Below are positions 12,574 to 21,900 of a DNA stretch of 64,000 nucleotides, in pieces. The notes below the pieces were generated by a model. The model was not told the origin of the DNA, did no database searches, and saw only the letters and a program-made list of their open reading frames with translations. The stretch spans positions 20,320,642 to 20,384,641 of the forward strand of contig CM060121.1 of assembly GCA_030522415.1 (NCBI GenBank), read 5' to 3'. How positions within the stretch are numbered: position 1 is the first letter of the stretch; every line of letters begins with the position of its first letter. This DNA is from Channallabes apus (taxonomy: Eukaryota > Chordata > Actinopteri > Siluriformes > Clariidae). Made by a program: the position numbers and the translations under genes.

Positions 12574-13347
12574 GGAGAGAGAGATAGAGACCTCTGAGAA
12601 TTTTGTCCATTTATAAAGAAAAACATTTTGTATAAATGAACATAAATGAAATGACGCATGTTGCTCCATTGCACAATGTTGGGTTTTGCGAGTCAAGCTG
12701 AACACAAATTAATAGTGTAAGAGCAGATTCAATCCTGAAAGATTTGGTGTATAATGGCTGTGCCGGTTCTACATTTTTTCCTTTCCTTTTCTATTTTCTT
12801 TTCTGTCCTACCTAATTTAAATGGATGTTCATTTACATTCAAAAACAATTCCAAAAACCTCTTTTTTCATTAACTAGATTAAACTGCCCTCCAATTTGGC
12901 AGGTTCTGCTTTACGTTTTGCTCTTTCGATACTTCATACCTTTCCTTTACGTTTTACTGCAGTTACTGAATAATTCATAGTAGATACTGAATGTCACACC
13001 TTAAGCCTGAATAATAAGTCCAGAACTGGAGGGCTACTCGATGGGACACTTTTAATAAATGAAAAACATGCAATTAATTTTTTTAACCATATGAAGAATC
13101 TAAACATACAGTACGTGCAGTATATCTCAACAATGCATACTGTAAGTATAGTAATAAATAAGATAAAAGGCTATTCAGTGGGGGATATTCTAATAGCCAG
13201 CACTCCTAAATGAACTTGCATTCACTGTGCACAACTCCACAGGTATGCATGTAAGGAGTTTGTGAAAAGAGGTTAACATATTTTTTTTGTTTAGCTTTGT
13301 TTTTTGTTTTTTTTACATTCACAGCTAAATTGCTAGAATGAGCACGA
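11752..13347. other. Intergenic DNA with a long CA microsatellite
   Basis: No gene supported. (CA)n followed by GA-rich repeat lies at 12514-12590. The retrovirus integrated at the right edge; the last four bases before the LTR (13348-13351, CTGG) are the target duplication. Confidence 0.6.
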
Positions 13348-13492
13348 CTGGTGTGGGAGAAAATTCTTCCACCTTGTTGAAGTTGCCTGAATTTAAAATA
13401 TCAAATAGTTAACAAATTATTTACAAAGACAATTTAAAGTATAATCAAAGAAGATTTCAGAAACCACTCAGAGCTGGATGAAGTAAGTCAGG

Positions 13493-13498
13493 TTTATT
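13493..13498 (-). terminator. Viral poly(A) signal AATAAA, 3' LTR
   Basis: AATAAA on the minus strand, about 80 nt downstream of the inferred transcription start, so R is about 100 nt. It is followed in viral sense by a GTGGTTTCTG stretch that may serve as the downstream element. The same signal is at 28326-28331 in the 5' LTR. Confidence 0.7.
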
Positions 13499-13599
13499 AT
13501 TGCAGCAATAAGAACCCAAGTGAGCCAGGCTTAGCAATGCTCTAGATCAAATCACAAGCAGTGCCAAAGTCGGACTGAATTCACAGCAAAAGTCACACA

Positions 13600-13608
13600 C
13601 CTTTTATA
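13600..13608 (-). promoter_or_regulatory. Viral TATA box, 3' LTR copy
   Basis: TATAAAAGG on the minus strand. The start site is expected some 25-30 nt downstream (about 13575). It sits 31 bp from the nearest NF-kB-type site and about 100 bp upstream of the AATAAA signal, a normal promoter-R-poly(A) arrangement. Confidence 0.75.
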
Positions 13609-13638
13609 CACTTCAATGAGGAGGAGGGGGGGGTCCCG

Positions 13639-13679
13639 GGGACTCTCCCGAGGGAGGGGGAAGTCCCCGGGGAATTTCC
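13639..13679. promoter_or_regulatory. Triple NF-kB-type enhancer, 3' LTR copy
   Basis: Three matches to GGGRNNYYCC lie within 41 bp: GGGACTCTCC (13639-13648), GGGAAGTCCC (13658-13667) and GGGAATTTCC (13670-13679). They lie 31-71 bp upstream of the viral TATA box, an arrangement like the kB enhancer of primate lentiviruses. They also lie between the viral promoter and the opposite-strand promoter (13943), so either or both could be controlled. The GC-rich run also contains CCCGGG palindromes. Confidence 0.65.
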
Positions 13680-13820
13680 CGACCCCTCCTCTATACACTT
13701 TTTTCGCTGACCACATCAAATTTTTTATCCCATTATAATTCATTTCTATCAATTGTTTTATTCCAGTTTCTATCAATTAGTTTTCCATTATAATTATACT
13801 TTTGTCATTTAACCCTTTCC

Positions 13821-13862
13821 TGCGCGTATCTGACTCCTCCTTGCGCTCATCTGACTCCTCCT
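13821..13862. promoter_or_regulatory. 21-bp tandem repeat in U3 (x2)
   Basis: Two adjacent 21-bp units, TGCGC-GTATCTGACTCCTCCT and TGCGC-TCATCTGACTCCTCCT, differ at two positions and share the AP-1/CRE-like core TGACTC. They lie between the kB cluster and the opposite-strand TATA box. The copy in the 5' LTR is at 28654-28695. The layout recalls the 21-bp repeats of deltaretroviral LTRs, but no trans-activator link is shown. Confidence 0.55.
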
Positions 13863-13942
13863 ATGCTTATTAATCTTTCCCATTAAACTTAATTTTCATT
13901 AATAATTAGTTTCCATTATCTTTACATTTTTTGTACCTTTTT

Positions 13943-13950
13943 TATAAAAA
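13943..13950 (+). promoter_or_regulatory. TATA box of the opposite-strand LTR gene, 3' LTR copy
   Basis: TATAAAAA on the plus strand, 78 bp upstream of the ATG at 14028. It points away from the viral promoter and shares the kB and 21-bp enhancer region with it, giving a divergent promoter pair about 335 bp apart. The same box is at 28776-28783 in the 5' LTR. Confidence 0.6.
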
Positions 13951-14027
13951 ATATAGGGGTGGCGTTTGTTTTCAAGACTTTTCTTTGTTTGTTTTTGGTT
14001 TATTCCTCATTTCTCAAAAGACCAGCC

Positions 14028-14623
14028 ATGGGTAAGCATCTCCCTTCAGTTTATATTTATTTACATTAAATATTTTACCCATTTCAAGGTTTTTAAACAC
14101 TGTATTCTATTTTATAGCCAATTGCGACTTCTCCATTGAGGACTTCATCCCTTTGGATGATTCGGACAGCCAGGACAGTTCAGATCGTGTTCCTTCTGAG
14201 GACTACAACCCGACTGAGCCTGTGTTGGATCCGACCTCCGTGAGTCCTGTCCGATCTGATTCCGAATTGTCTGGATCTTTGATGCAGTATCTACGAAATA
14301 AAGGACTTACTTATTTTAGAAAGGATGAGTCTAAGCCTGCTCCTTCTAAGAGACGACGCTTGGATTTTGAGAGCCCTCACTGTTCTTTTCAGCCAGTGAG
14401 GGCCACATCCAACAGACGGCCTAGATTTAAAGTAAGTGTGAGTACTCAGACTGATTCAAACGTGTCTGTTGGTACACAGACCGATGGAACTAAATCCATT
14501 GGTGTTCAAACAGATTTTCCTCAGGCCTCTGTGTCTATGTTAAACCGTGGGGTCTCTGTGTTCATTCCCCTTACTGACCTTCCACTAGGAGTCGTCCTAG
14601 GCCAGAGAAGGCTTGATATGTAA
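14028..14623 (+). CDS. Opposite-strand LTR gene, spliced, 169 aa (3' LTR copy)
   Basis: Function unknown; I do not recognise a family. The gene runs opposite to the provirus, wholly inside U3. Exon 1 (14028-14031) supplies only the ATG plus one base in a strong Kozak context (GCCATGG) and is followed by GTAAGC. Intron 1 is 14032-14117, ending TTTTATAG. Exon 2 is 14118-14623 and continues in phase to a TAA, giving 169 residues. The first ~45 residues are rich in Asp, Glu and Ser, like an activation domain. KRRRLDF at about residues 79-85 resembles both a basic nuclear signal and a cyclin-docking RxL motif. Three repeats around residues 110-133 carry STQTD, GTQTD and GVQTD, like dynein light chain (LC8) sites. 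The protein ends in RRLDM. The product is probably nuclear and regulatory. The motif readings are inference. Confidence 0.75.
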
Positions 14624-14750
14624 TTTACTTTCTCTAGATGCTTACCCATGGCCCCCTATCTTGTATGTTTTTTCATTGGGCCTTTATACTGTTTGTAAGT
14701 ATTTTATGTTATTACCATGTAGATACGTATTTTATTTTGTGTCTACTCTT

Positions 14751-14756
14751 ATTAAA
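14751..14756 (+). terminator. Poly(A) signal ATTAAA of the opposite-strand gene, 3' LTR copy
   Basis: ATTAAA lies 128 bp after the stop codon and is followed by a T/GT-rich stretch (TCTGTGTCTTTTTTCTGTG around 14795-14815) suitable as a downstream element. The transcription unit would therefore end inside the LTR. The 5' LTR copy is at 29584-29589. Confidence 0.55.
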
Positions 14757-15170
14757 CTATGTTATTCATAAGCCTGTTTCTGCGTCTTTTTTTCTCTGTG
14801 TCTTTTTTCTGTGTCTCTTGTTATCAGCTCGTACCAGTCTGCGCTCACACATGTACACTGGCCTGCCTGGAAATTCCCCTTGTCATATAGGTTTCGGGTC
14901 AACTTAAATTATTACCTTGTTTTTCTCGCGATCCTGTCATGTATGGTTTTGATGGTTGATTTATAGTTTTGTTTTTCTCGTATCTCCTTGTCAGGTTCAT
15001 CCAATTATTTTTGATTTCTGGTCTTATGTCTCCCTTATCTTATCTGGTCATCTGTTGGTTCCGGCTACGTCCGGTTCCTGGTTCTTCCATATTTTCATTA
15101 CCTCATCTAGTTGTCCTTTTATGTACTTCCGATCTTTCCCCCCCACTCTTCACTATGTGTGTGTGTTCAG

Positions 15171-15250
15171 TTTCTTCGCTATGTCCGGCACCTTAAGTGT
15201 GTGTGCTTAGTTCCTTCGCTATGTCCGGCACCTTAAGTGTGTGTGCTTAG
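15171..15250. repeat. 40-bp direct repeat in U3 (x2)
   Basis: Two nearly perfect 40-bp units (15171-15210, 15211-15250), each containing CTTCGCTATGTCCGGCACC and TTAAGTGTGTGTGCTTAG. The 5' LTR has the same pair at 30004-30083. They lie near the 5' end of U3 and could be an enhancer duplication, or part of the 3' end of the opposite-strand transcription unit. Confidence 0.7.
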
Positions 15251-15447
15251 TTCCGGCTAATCCGGCACCTGGCGCCTTATCTGGTCTATGTTTTACGACC
15301 TGTCATGCTCCTTGGATTCTAGGGACTTTTCCAGTTCCCCCTCAACTCTTGTCTTCTTTTTTTTTTATTTTTACTATAATGGTACTTTTATAGTTCTTTT
15401 CTATATTTCTACTTGCATAAATATATGTTGATTAAAATTTGCTTACA

Positions 15448-15462
15448 TATTTCCCCCTCTGC
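15448..15462 (-). promoter_or_regulatory. Polypurine tract
   Basis: Viral-sense GCAGAGGGGGAAATA directly abuts the 3' LTR (which begins TGTAAGC). It is the expected primer for plus-strand DNA synthesis. The same ten-base core CAGAGGGGGA recurs at 22771-22780 and 23694-23703 inside pol, and a near match lies at 15650-15660. Confidence 0.85.
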
Positions 15463-15987
15463 GACTTTTAAGTCGCATAATGGACAATACATAAGTAAAG
15501 GAAAATACATCAAAAAGAAACACATCAAAGAAAAAAAATAAACTTTAGGTGATTATAGTTTCGATTATAGGATTATTATAGTTATTAGATAGCAGTTCCA
15601 CTAGATATTAGATAATATAGGTATTAGATAATAGTGCCACTTACATATTACCCCCTCAGCCAAGGGATCACCCCACACAACAAGTCCAGTGGCTGAGGAG
15701 AACACATTGGGCCCACTCGGTGAGTAAATAAGACAGAGTAATCAAGGGGTAAATAAGCCAATAAATGTTGGTTACTAACATGAGTAAATAGCTGGTAAAT
15801 ATTGAGTAAATAATGGGCATAGATATGAGTTCAGAGGTGGGCGAAAAACCCTCATAACTTAGCCAATCCAGAGGGAAAATTCCACACCTTGCCAGCATTA
15901 TATGCTCGACAGTGTAAGTATCACCTGAACTTGCCCCTTACATATATATATATATAGTCACGCTTATACATAGATCGATGGTAACCG
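15463..15987 (-). other. 3' non-coding region of the provirus
   Basis: About 525 bp between the accessory gene stop and the polypurine tract. Around 15640-15662 there is a second LTR-edge-like motif: ACTTACATATTACCCCCTC mimics the real edge CTTACATATTTCCCCCTC at 15442-15459. It could be an older duplicated polypurine/att region. No supported gene. Confidence 0.6.
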
Positions 15988-16695
15988 TTAAGACTCGTCA
16001 AACAGTGAGTTAGGGTCCCTGTAGAATAAAGACAAACAATCCAGATGATCACTACTTCCATCCACCATTAGTTTGCGGTCCTCCTCAGTGTAGTCAAGGA
16101 TGTGTAAGTCTTTACAAGTCAGGATGAATGATAACGGCCTGACAAAAGGTTCGTCCGCGTTCTGACAAAGAGGATCTAACCAGTGTCCTGGTGCGTGCAG
16201 GGCATCCACTGCTCGTTGTGTAGTGATGGGAGTATCAGTCCACAAGACATCCTCTCCCAAACATACCTTAGTAACGACTTTCGTTGCTCTTAGATAGACA
16301 TGTTCAAATACAAACGTTCCACAGATGCCATTCCGTTCCTCATGTTCCTCAGCGTTGGCGGTCGTACAGAGGCCAAGCTCAAGGTATCTTCCTAGTTGGT
16401 AGGTTGTTGTTTCTAGAAGAAGTCCTCGATTCTTGTCAAGGAAAACTGTGTCCTGTTCCCTTGATGTGACCCATTTGATGTCCTGAGTCACTACGTCTGC
16501 CATGGTGATGAATTTCGTAGGCCACGTTGGATAGTGTGGATACCAGTCGACCAGGTCGTGTCGTATTTCGTCCCATCTTTTTCTAGGGGCCTGTGCCGTA
16601 GTCTGCTTCCAGATCAGGGTGCAGATTGTACAGGTGATTTTCCACTGCAGATACGGCCGCACTTCCCCCTCAGGCACAGGTTCTACAGGGTCCAT
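15988..16695 (-). CDS. 3' accessory protein, 235 aa, unknown function
   Basis: I do not recognise this protein. The open frame extends to 16743, but the start at 16695 is preferred. A pyrimidine-containing tract ending in TTACAG lies immediately before it, so splicing from the leader donor would place this ATG first. The sequence starts MDPVEPVPEGE, has a CTICTLIW cysteine pair, many Trp/Tyr/Pro residues in the first third, and an acidic C-terminus with DHLDCLSLFYRD. There is no signal peptide or membrane span. Position between env and the 3' LTR is that of orfA/orfB in walleye dermal sarcoma virus and of tas/bel in foamy viruses, which suggests a regulatory role. No cyclin box or zinc-binding fold is evident to me, so this is positional inference only. 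Confidence 0.7.
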   Translation of the reverse strand: MDPVEPVPEGEVRPYLQWKITCTICTLIWKQTTAQAPRKRWDEIRHDLVDWYPHYPTWPTKFITMADVVTQDIKWVTSREQDTVFLDKNRGLLLETTTYQLGRYLELGLCTTANAEEHEERNGICGTFVFEHVYLRATKVVTKVCLGEDVLWTDTPITTQRAVDALHAPGHWLDPLCQNADEPFVRPLSFILTCKDLHILDYTEEDRKLMVDGSSDHLDCLSLFYRDPNSLFDES

Positions 16696-16712
16696 TCTGT
16701 AACATATATGTA
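16696..16712 (-). promoter_or_regulatory. Candidate splice acceptor for the 3' accessory gene
   Basis: Viral-sense TATACATATATGTTACAG ends one base before the ATG at 16695, with TTGTTGTTCC further upstream. Its position makes it the natural acceptor for a subgenomic mRNA using the donor near 28082. Confidence 0.5.
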
Positions 16713-16895
16713 TAGCGGAACAACAATACACTTCTACTGACACTAGTTCTATTATCTACCACTATATAATCACTTGGTATAGGTTAATTGGTTAGATGAT
16801 TGATTTTAGGGCATATAGGTAAAGTGTTGTCAAAATTTTTAATATACATGTGATCATTAAGGATATAGTTCGTGGTCCAATGCACAGATGGTTGG

Positions 16896-18827
16896 TTATT
16901 GTTCATCCATTTGCATGTAGATTGATTCATCCACGTCGTCCTCACCATAGGTCCTGTGATACTCCATGACAACAGAGTACTGTCCTACCATTCGTCTGAT
17001 GCTTGCTCTTGCCAATGGGATGACACAGCATGATAGGATGAGCAAGGTACCTAGCACAATCAGGACAATTGTTCCCATTTTTACTAGTAGTCCATACCAG
17101 TTAGAAGGGTTGAGCCAGTCAAACCAGGAAGTCCATGCTGTAGTCTCCTGAGCTTCCTGAGTGACTCTGACATGTTCATCTCTCAACTGTCGCATAGCTT
17201 TTAAAATTTTGGTTATGTTACCCTCCGGTCCGGTGTGTCTTGGAATGTACGTGCAGCATTCTTCTCCAATCAGGGCACATACTCCTCGTTGAGGTGCTAG
17301 CATCGTGTCCAGGACGAATCTGTTCTGCATAGTCATTAGTGTTGTCTTATCTAACTGTTCTTGTACCAATCCTAGAACACTGAGTGTGTGATTCCAGAAT
17401 CTCTGTTGATTGTACCATAACAGATTTATCCATCTTGCGTTCTTAGCGATCTGTCCCCATGGGAGGAAGAAAGTCATGAATGCTCCTGCTACCCTGTTTA
17501 TGACCTCGTGTTCGGTAGGTACGCCTATCGGAATGCCATCCCATGTTACTGATATTCCTCCTTCTCTGTCAAATTCCTCCCACACCCTCAATTCTTCTTT
17601 ACCAATTCTCTCCGTGAACTTTGTGTCACGTGTGTTTCGGCGTTCGTTCTCATGTCGCAAGCCTACCACGACTAAGTCTCCTCCTAGTAATACGGGAGCA
17701 CAGCATCCTCCCCAATTCTTTGGTAACGTTTGCCTAACAGTGGTCCCATCGCAGTACCAGAATATGTCTGCCAAGGGTGTGGTTCCCATACTTATGTCGG
17801 GTTGCTGTATTTTCACCATCTCACTGCATGATATGTTGTCGGTTTTACCGTCGCATACATGTCGCATCTCTATAAAGAAACCTGTTGCTGGTTGTGTTTC
17901 ATTGCAGCTTGGAGATAGATCTCCTATTTCTTCAGTCCCATTTGAACAGATGCATAGAGGATAGGTTTGCTGGACTAGCGTTACTTCTCGCTGGACGGCA
18001 TCTATTGTGGTCACAGGGCGATATGTACATTTACTTGTATTCTGCATCCATTCAGGGCCATAATGCACTGCGGCTGAGTGCAAAAGGCAGCTGATAGGGC
18101 ATAATTCTGATGTACTGTATGTTGGGTTGTCTGTGCACTCCTTCGTGCCCTGAGTAGGAATTGTATGTAGGGGTTTATTACTTCTATCATGACACACAAT
18201 GCAATCTCTTGAGGTCAATGAGTCCGCTGTAAATTTCAACCATTGGAAGAACATGTCATTTTTCCATGTTATATCAGTTTCCGTCAGGTTCTTGGGTGAT
18301 GCCTTCGTCATCTGAGGGATGATTGTTACATATGATGTCGATTCTTCATCTGAGATTCTGATCTGTTTGTCTGCTCTTGCGTAACATCCCTGCCAATCTG
18401 TCAGAATTAAACATGCGCCGCGTATTCTCCCTTTTGCTGATTTATTGAACGCACACCAATTGTTGGGTAATGGTTTTGCTTCAATTACCCAATCTGTCTT
18501 AGACATCTGCTGCACTTTATTTTTTTCATCTAGTTCTATATGAATGCGCACTTGTTTGTCCAGCGTCTGCGTCTTGCCCACCTTTATTTGAAACATTGCT
18601 GTCCAAACTCCAGATCTGTCTAGCATGGACATTCTAGCCGTTCTCCTTGCCCTAGTTATCGAGGCTAATGCGCAGCGTATTTGCCTTTCCTTAGGGTCCC
18701 AGCCTGTGCTGGTGTTATCACTCAAAGTAGCTCCGCCCTCAATTAGATCTGGCAGTATAATAGTTATTATCATTATAAGCATAATGTTCGGATTATTTTG
18801 TAGGTAATAACGGGGTGGTTTCTTCAT
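16896..18827 (-). CDS. env: Env glycoprotein, gamma-type, 643 aa
   Basis: Surface and transmembrane subunits of the viral envelope, made in the secretory pathway. The frame opens at 18836 with a GTG; the first ATG is at 18827. A hydrophobic signal (LIMIITIIL) lies near residue 20. SU carries a CIVC motif of the CXXC type and many N-glycosylation sites. TM carries a hydrophobic VAGAFMTFFLP stretch, the CALIGEECC motif (CX6CC) preceded by an immunosuppressive-domain-like segment, and a membrane anchor followed by a 37-residue tail. CXXC plus CX6CC is the signature of covalently linked gamma-type envelopes. I see no canonical R-X-K/R-R furin site before the hydrophobic segment; RNTR is the nearest minimal match. 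The tail ends with a YMQM motif. The frame is intact. It starts 111 bp after pol ends rather than overlapping it. Confidence 0.93.
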   Translation of the reverse strand: MKKPPRYYLQNNPNIMLIMIITIILPDLIEGGATLSDNTSTGWDPKERQIRCALASITRARRTARMSMLDRSGVWTAMFQIKVGKTQTLDKQVRIHIELDEKNKVQQMSKTDWVIEAKPLPNNWCAFNKSAKGRIRGACLILTDWQGCYARADKQIRISDEESTSYVTIIPQMTKASPKNLTETDITWKNDMFFQWLKFTADSLTSRDCIVCHDRSNKPLHTIPTQGTKECTDNPTYSTSELCPISCLLHSAAVHYGPEWMQNTSKCTYRPVTTIDAVQREVTLVQQTYPLCICSNGTEEIGDLSPSCNETQPATGFFIEMRHVCDGKTDNISCSEMVKIQQPDISMGTTPLADIFWYCDGTTVRQTLPKNWGGCCAPVLLGGDLVVVGLRHENERRNTRDTKFTERIGKEELRVWEEFDREGGISVTWDGIPIGVPTEHEVINRVAGAFMTFFLPWGQIAKNARWINLLWYNQQRFWNHTLSVLGLVQEQLDKTTLMTMQNRFVLDTMLAPQRGVCALIGEECCTYIPRHTGPEGNITKILKAMRQLRDEHVRVTQEAQETTAWTSWFDWLNPSNWYGLLVKMGTIVLIVLGTLLILSCCVIPLARASIRRMVGQYSVVMEYHRTYGEDDVDESIYMQMDEQ

Positions 18828-18937
18828 TTGGATCACAAAGTCGGCACGTTGGGCTATGGCCTAATAATCTACACAATATATGTCTTGGTGTGTTTTTTGT
18901 TGGGTGTGGCCTTACTATTGAGGTCGCTCTTACTATT

Positions 18938-21900
18938 TTAATCGCTATCTGATCCAGTGTCGGGTTCTAGCTGTTGCCGTATTTCTTCGAGTCTTGCGCG
19001 TTTTTCCAGTCGTTGTTTGCCTCGGGCTCTTGTTCTCTGGGCTGGTCCGGCTTGTTCTGCTGCAACCTCTTCCTCAATGAGTTCCGCTTCCCAGTCCCCT
19101 ATGTCATCTTGGGGCCACTCTGGCCAGTAACCTTGTTCTTCTTGTTCTTGTTCTTCTAGTTCGATCCACGGCGCCCCTTCGGTATGTTCGTATGGGTCTG
19201 GTGCCTGTCTTCTGGGTCTCTCTTCGTGTAGTCCTGATGGCCCTGCTCTTGGAGATTCTTCAGGGACTTCGGGGGGAAACCTGTCTCTTACCTGGTCTGG
19301 GTTGGGTGCTTTGCAGCAGTGGTTCAGATGATACCACACGTCTTTTCCTTGTACTTTTACAGCTGTTGGAGTTGCCAACACTACCTTGTAAGGGCCTTCC
19401 CTCCTAGCTTGGTTCCACCTTCTTCTAAACACTCGAATAAATACCCAGTCACCAGGCAATACTGTTCTGTTGTCTGCTTCTTCCTCGTCTTCGTTAGCTG
19501 GTTGCTGCCTGTTGTCATCGAGTATTGTCGCTCCCTTAACCTGTTGGAAAATAACTTTGTGTATTTCAGATAAGTGTTTCACATAATGGTCAAGTTCGCT
19601 TTGTAATTGTTCGAGAGTTGGACCTTTATAGGGTCCTCGAACAAAGGAAGTCAACATTGGTCTGCCAGTAAGCATTTCATGCGGTGTTAAATGCGTGTTT
19701 CGGTTAGTTTGCGATCTCATGCACATTAAAGCTAGCGGCAAAGCTTCTAACCAGTTCATGTTTGTGTCTGCACAGATTTTGGCGAGTTTCATCTTAAGTA
19801 CTCCATTCGCCCTTTCCACCATCCCTTGGGACTGGGGGTGGTAGACACATCCGAATCTATGCTTGATGTTTAACCACTGAGTTACTTTCTGTATTACCTT
19901 GTTTGCAAAGTGCTTTCCATTGTCTGAGCTAAGGGTGTCCGGGATTCCAAATCTTGGTATGACCTCTCTACACAAGAATTTTGCTACAGCAGTTGCATCT
20001 TCCTTAGCTGTTGCCACAGCTTCTACCCATCTGCTGAATCTATCAACAACTACTAGGATGTATCGTTTTCCTTGGAACCTTGGCTCTCCCATGTCTACAA
20101 AATCACACATTATGTGTCTAAACGGTCCCTCTGGTTCTGGGATGTGTCCTATGGGTGAGGTGAAATGCTTTCTATTGTTAAATCTGGCACATATATCACA
20201 GAATTGGGACAAGGTCCGATGAACCATAGGGCCTAAATAGGGTGACCACCATGCCCTTTGAATCCTCCTTATCACCTCTCCTTTTGCTACATGGTCGTCA
20301 CCATGAGCTTGTTTTATCAACGTTATGAGAAAGCTTTGTGGTGCTACCAGCCGCCCATCCGCACTGCGCCAAACATTGGTGTCATTGTCTTTCTTTGCTC
20401 CCCTAGTTACCCATTTTCGAATTTCTTCACCTGAGGCTGTCGCCTGCATGTCTGCTAAGTGAGTTAAATCTGGTGGGGGCGGTGTATAGTCTTCAGGTCT
20501 GAGTATTATTCTCCTTTCCACGTCTGGGTCTACATTGGGTCTAGCGGGGCTCGCGACTGGGGAGCCTGAGCTCGAACTTGAGCTAGAGCTCGAACTGGAG
20601 CTGGAGCTAGAGCTTGAACTAGAGCCAACGCCGGAGCTTGACCCTTCGTCTCCCTGCGGCTCAGGTTCTGCCTGTGGATCAAGTTCTGCTTGTGGATCAG
20701 GCTCTATCTGTGGATTAGGTTCCACTTGTGCAGCTGTTTCAGGCATCATGTTTATCTGCCTTACTGCTGCTTTCTTGGCTGCATCGTCAGCTGCTTCATT
20801 TCCATTACTAACGAATGTACCATCCTTTTTGTGTGCTGCGCACTTGACTATGGCTATCTTTAATGGTAATTTGATGGCTCTTAGTAGCTCGGCTATTGCT
20901 TCTCCATGCACTACTGATGTTCCATCTGCTCTTTTATACCCTCTTTGTGCCCATATGGGGCCATACAGATGGCATATTCCATATGCATAAGCTGAGTCAG
21001 TATATATGGTACACACCTTTCCTTTTGCTAGTTTACAGGCGCTTATCAGAGCAAGTAACTCAGCTAATTGGGCGGAGCAGGGCTGTGGCACATGTTCTGC
21101 TTGAGCAATCTTAAAAGCCTCTCCATCCGGAGTCGGTGTCACTACAGCATAGCCTGCTTTATTGCTATCTCCGTCTCTGAAACAGGACCCATCTACAAAG
21201 AGTATACAGTCTGACTGTGCCAGAGGCTGATTTTCTAGGTCTTGTCGCGTCTTTAAGTGTTCTGCTGACACTAGATGGCAGTCATGTGGTTCTCCTTCTG
21301 CTAGAGTCATTACACGATCTGCGGGGTTAACTGTCTGACACCTACGTACGGTCAACTCAGGTACAGAGAGTATTACATCATATCCTGTTCTTCTTGCATT
21401 TGTAATTACAAACGATGGACTGGTCAGTAGTGCGTGCAGCGCATGGGTGGTGTACAGCGTAACTGGGTGTCCCATAGTAATTTTGGCTGCTTTTTGATAA
21501 GCAAACGCCGCTGCTGCCACTCCTCGATAACAGGGTGGCATGCCTTTTTCAATATTATCAAGCGCTGTACTGTAATAGGCTATTGGTTGTTTACTGGGCC
21601 CTTGCTGTTGAGTCAGAACCCCTGTGGCAAAGCCGCCACGCTCTGAGACGTACAGGTGGAACGGCTTGTTATACTCTGGACTAGCCAACGCTGGTGCTGT
21701 GCAGAGTTCTCTTTTTAATTGTTCAAAGGCTTCAACTGCTTCGGGCGTCCACTCTAGTAGTGCACTATTTTTGGTCTGTCCTACTGCCTTGATTAGCGCC
21801 CTCAGGGGTGCTGTTTTTAATGCAAAATCACAAATCCAATCTCTACTAAAGCCCACCATGCCTAAGAACGATAACATCTCTTTTATGGAACGCGGTTTGG

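Larger units (their letters stand above)
13352..15447 (-). repeat. 3' LTR (2096 bp)
   Basis: Bounded by TGTGGG at the low edge and CTTACA at the high edge on the plus strand, next to CTGG on the host side and the polypurine tract on the inner side. In viral orientation U3 is about 1.87 kb (15447 to about 13573). R is about 100 nt, from the inferred start site to poly(A) after AATAAA at 13498-13493. U5 is about 125 nt. The great length of U3 is explained by the opposite-strand gene it contains. Confidence 0.95.

Noticed and set aside
12395..12705. Frames of TH or VC repeats
   Set aside because: Translation of a CA microsatellite.
14638..14907. 89-residue hydrophobic frame in the LTR (and its copy at 29471-29740)
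   Set aside because: Lies across the poly(A) signal and T-rich downstream region of the opposite-strand gene; composition follows the T-rich sequence.
17540..17720. Canonical furin site between Env SU and TM
   Set aside because: I looked for R-X-K/R-R before the hydrophobic TM segment and saw only a minimal RNTR, so I do not annotate a cleavage site.
17410..17964. 184-residue plus-strand frame opposite env
   Set aside because: Shadow of the env frame; no motif or regulatory signal.
20535..20990. Frame with ELELELEL repeats opposite pol
   Set aside because: Produced by the complement of the poly-serine codon run in pol.
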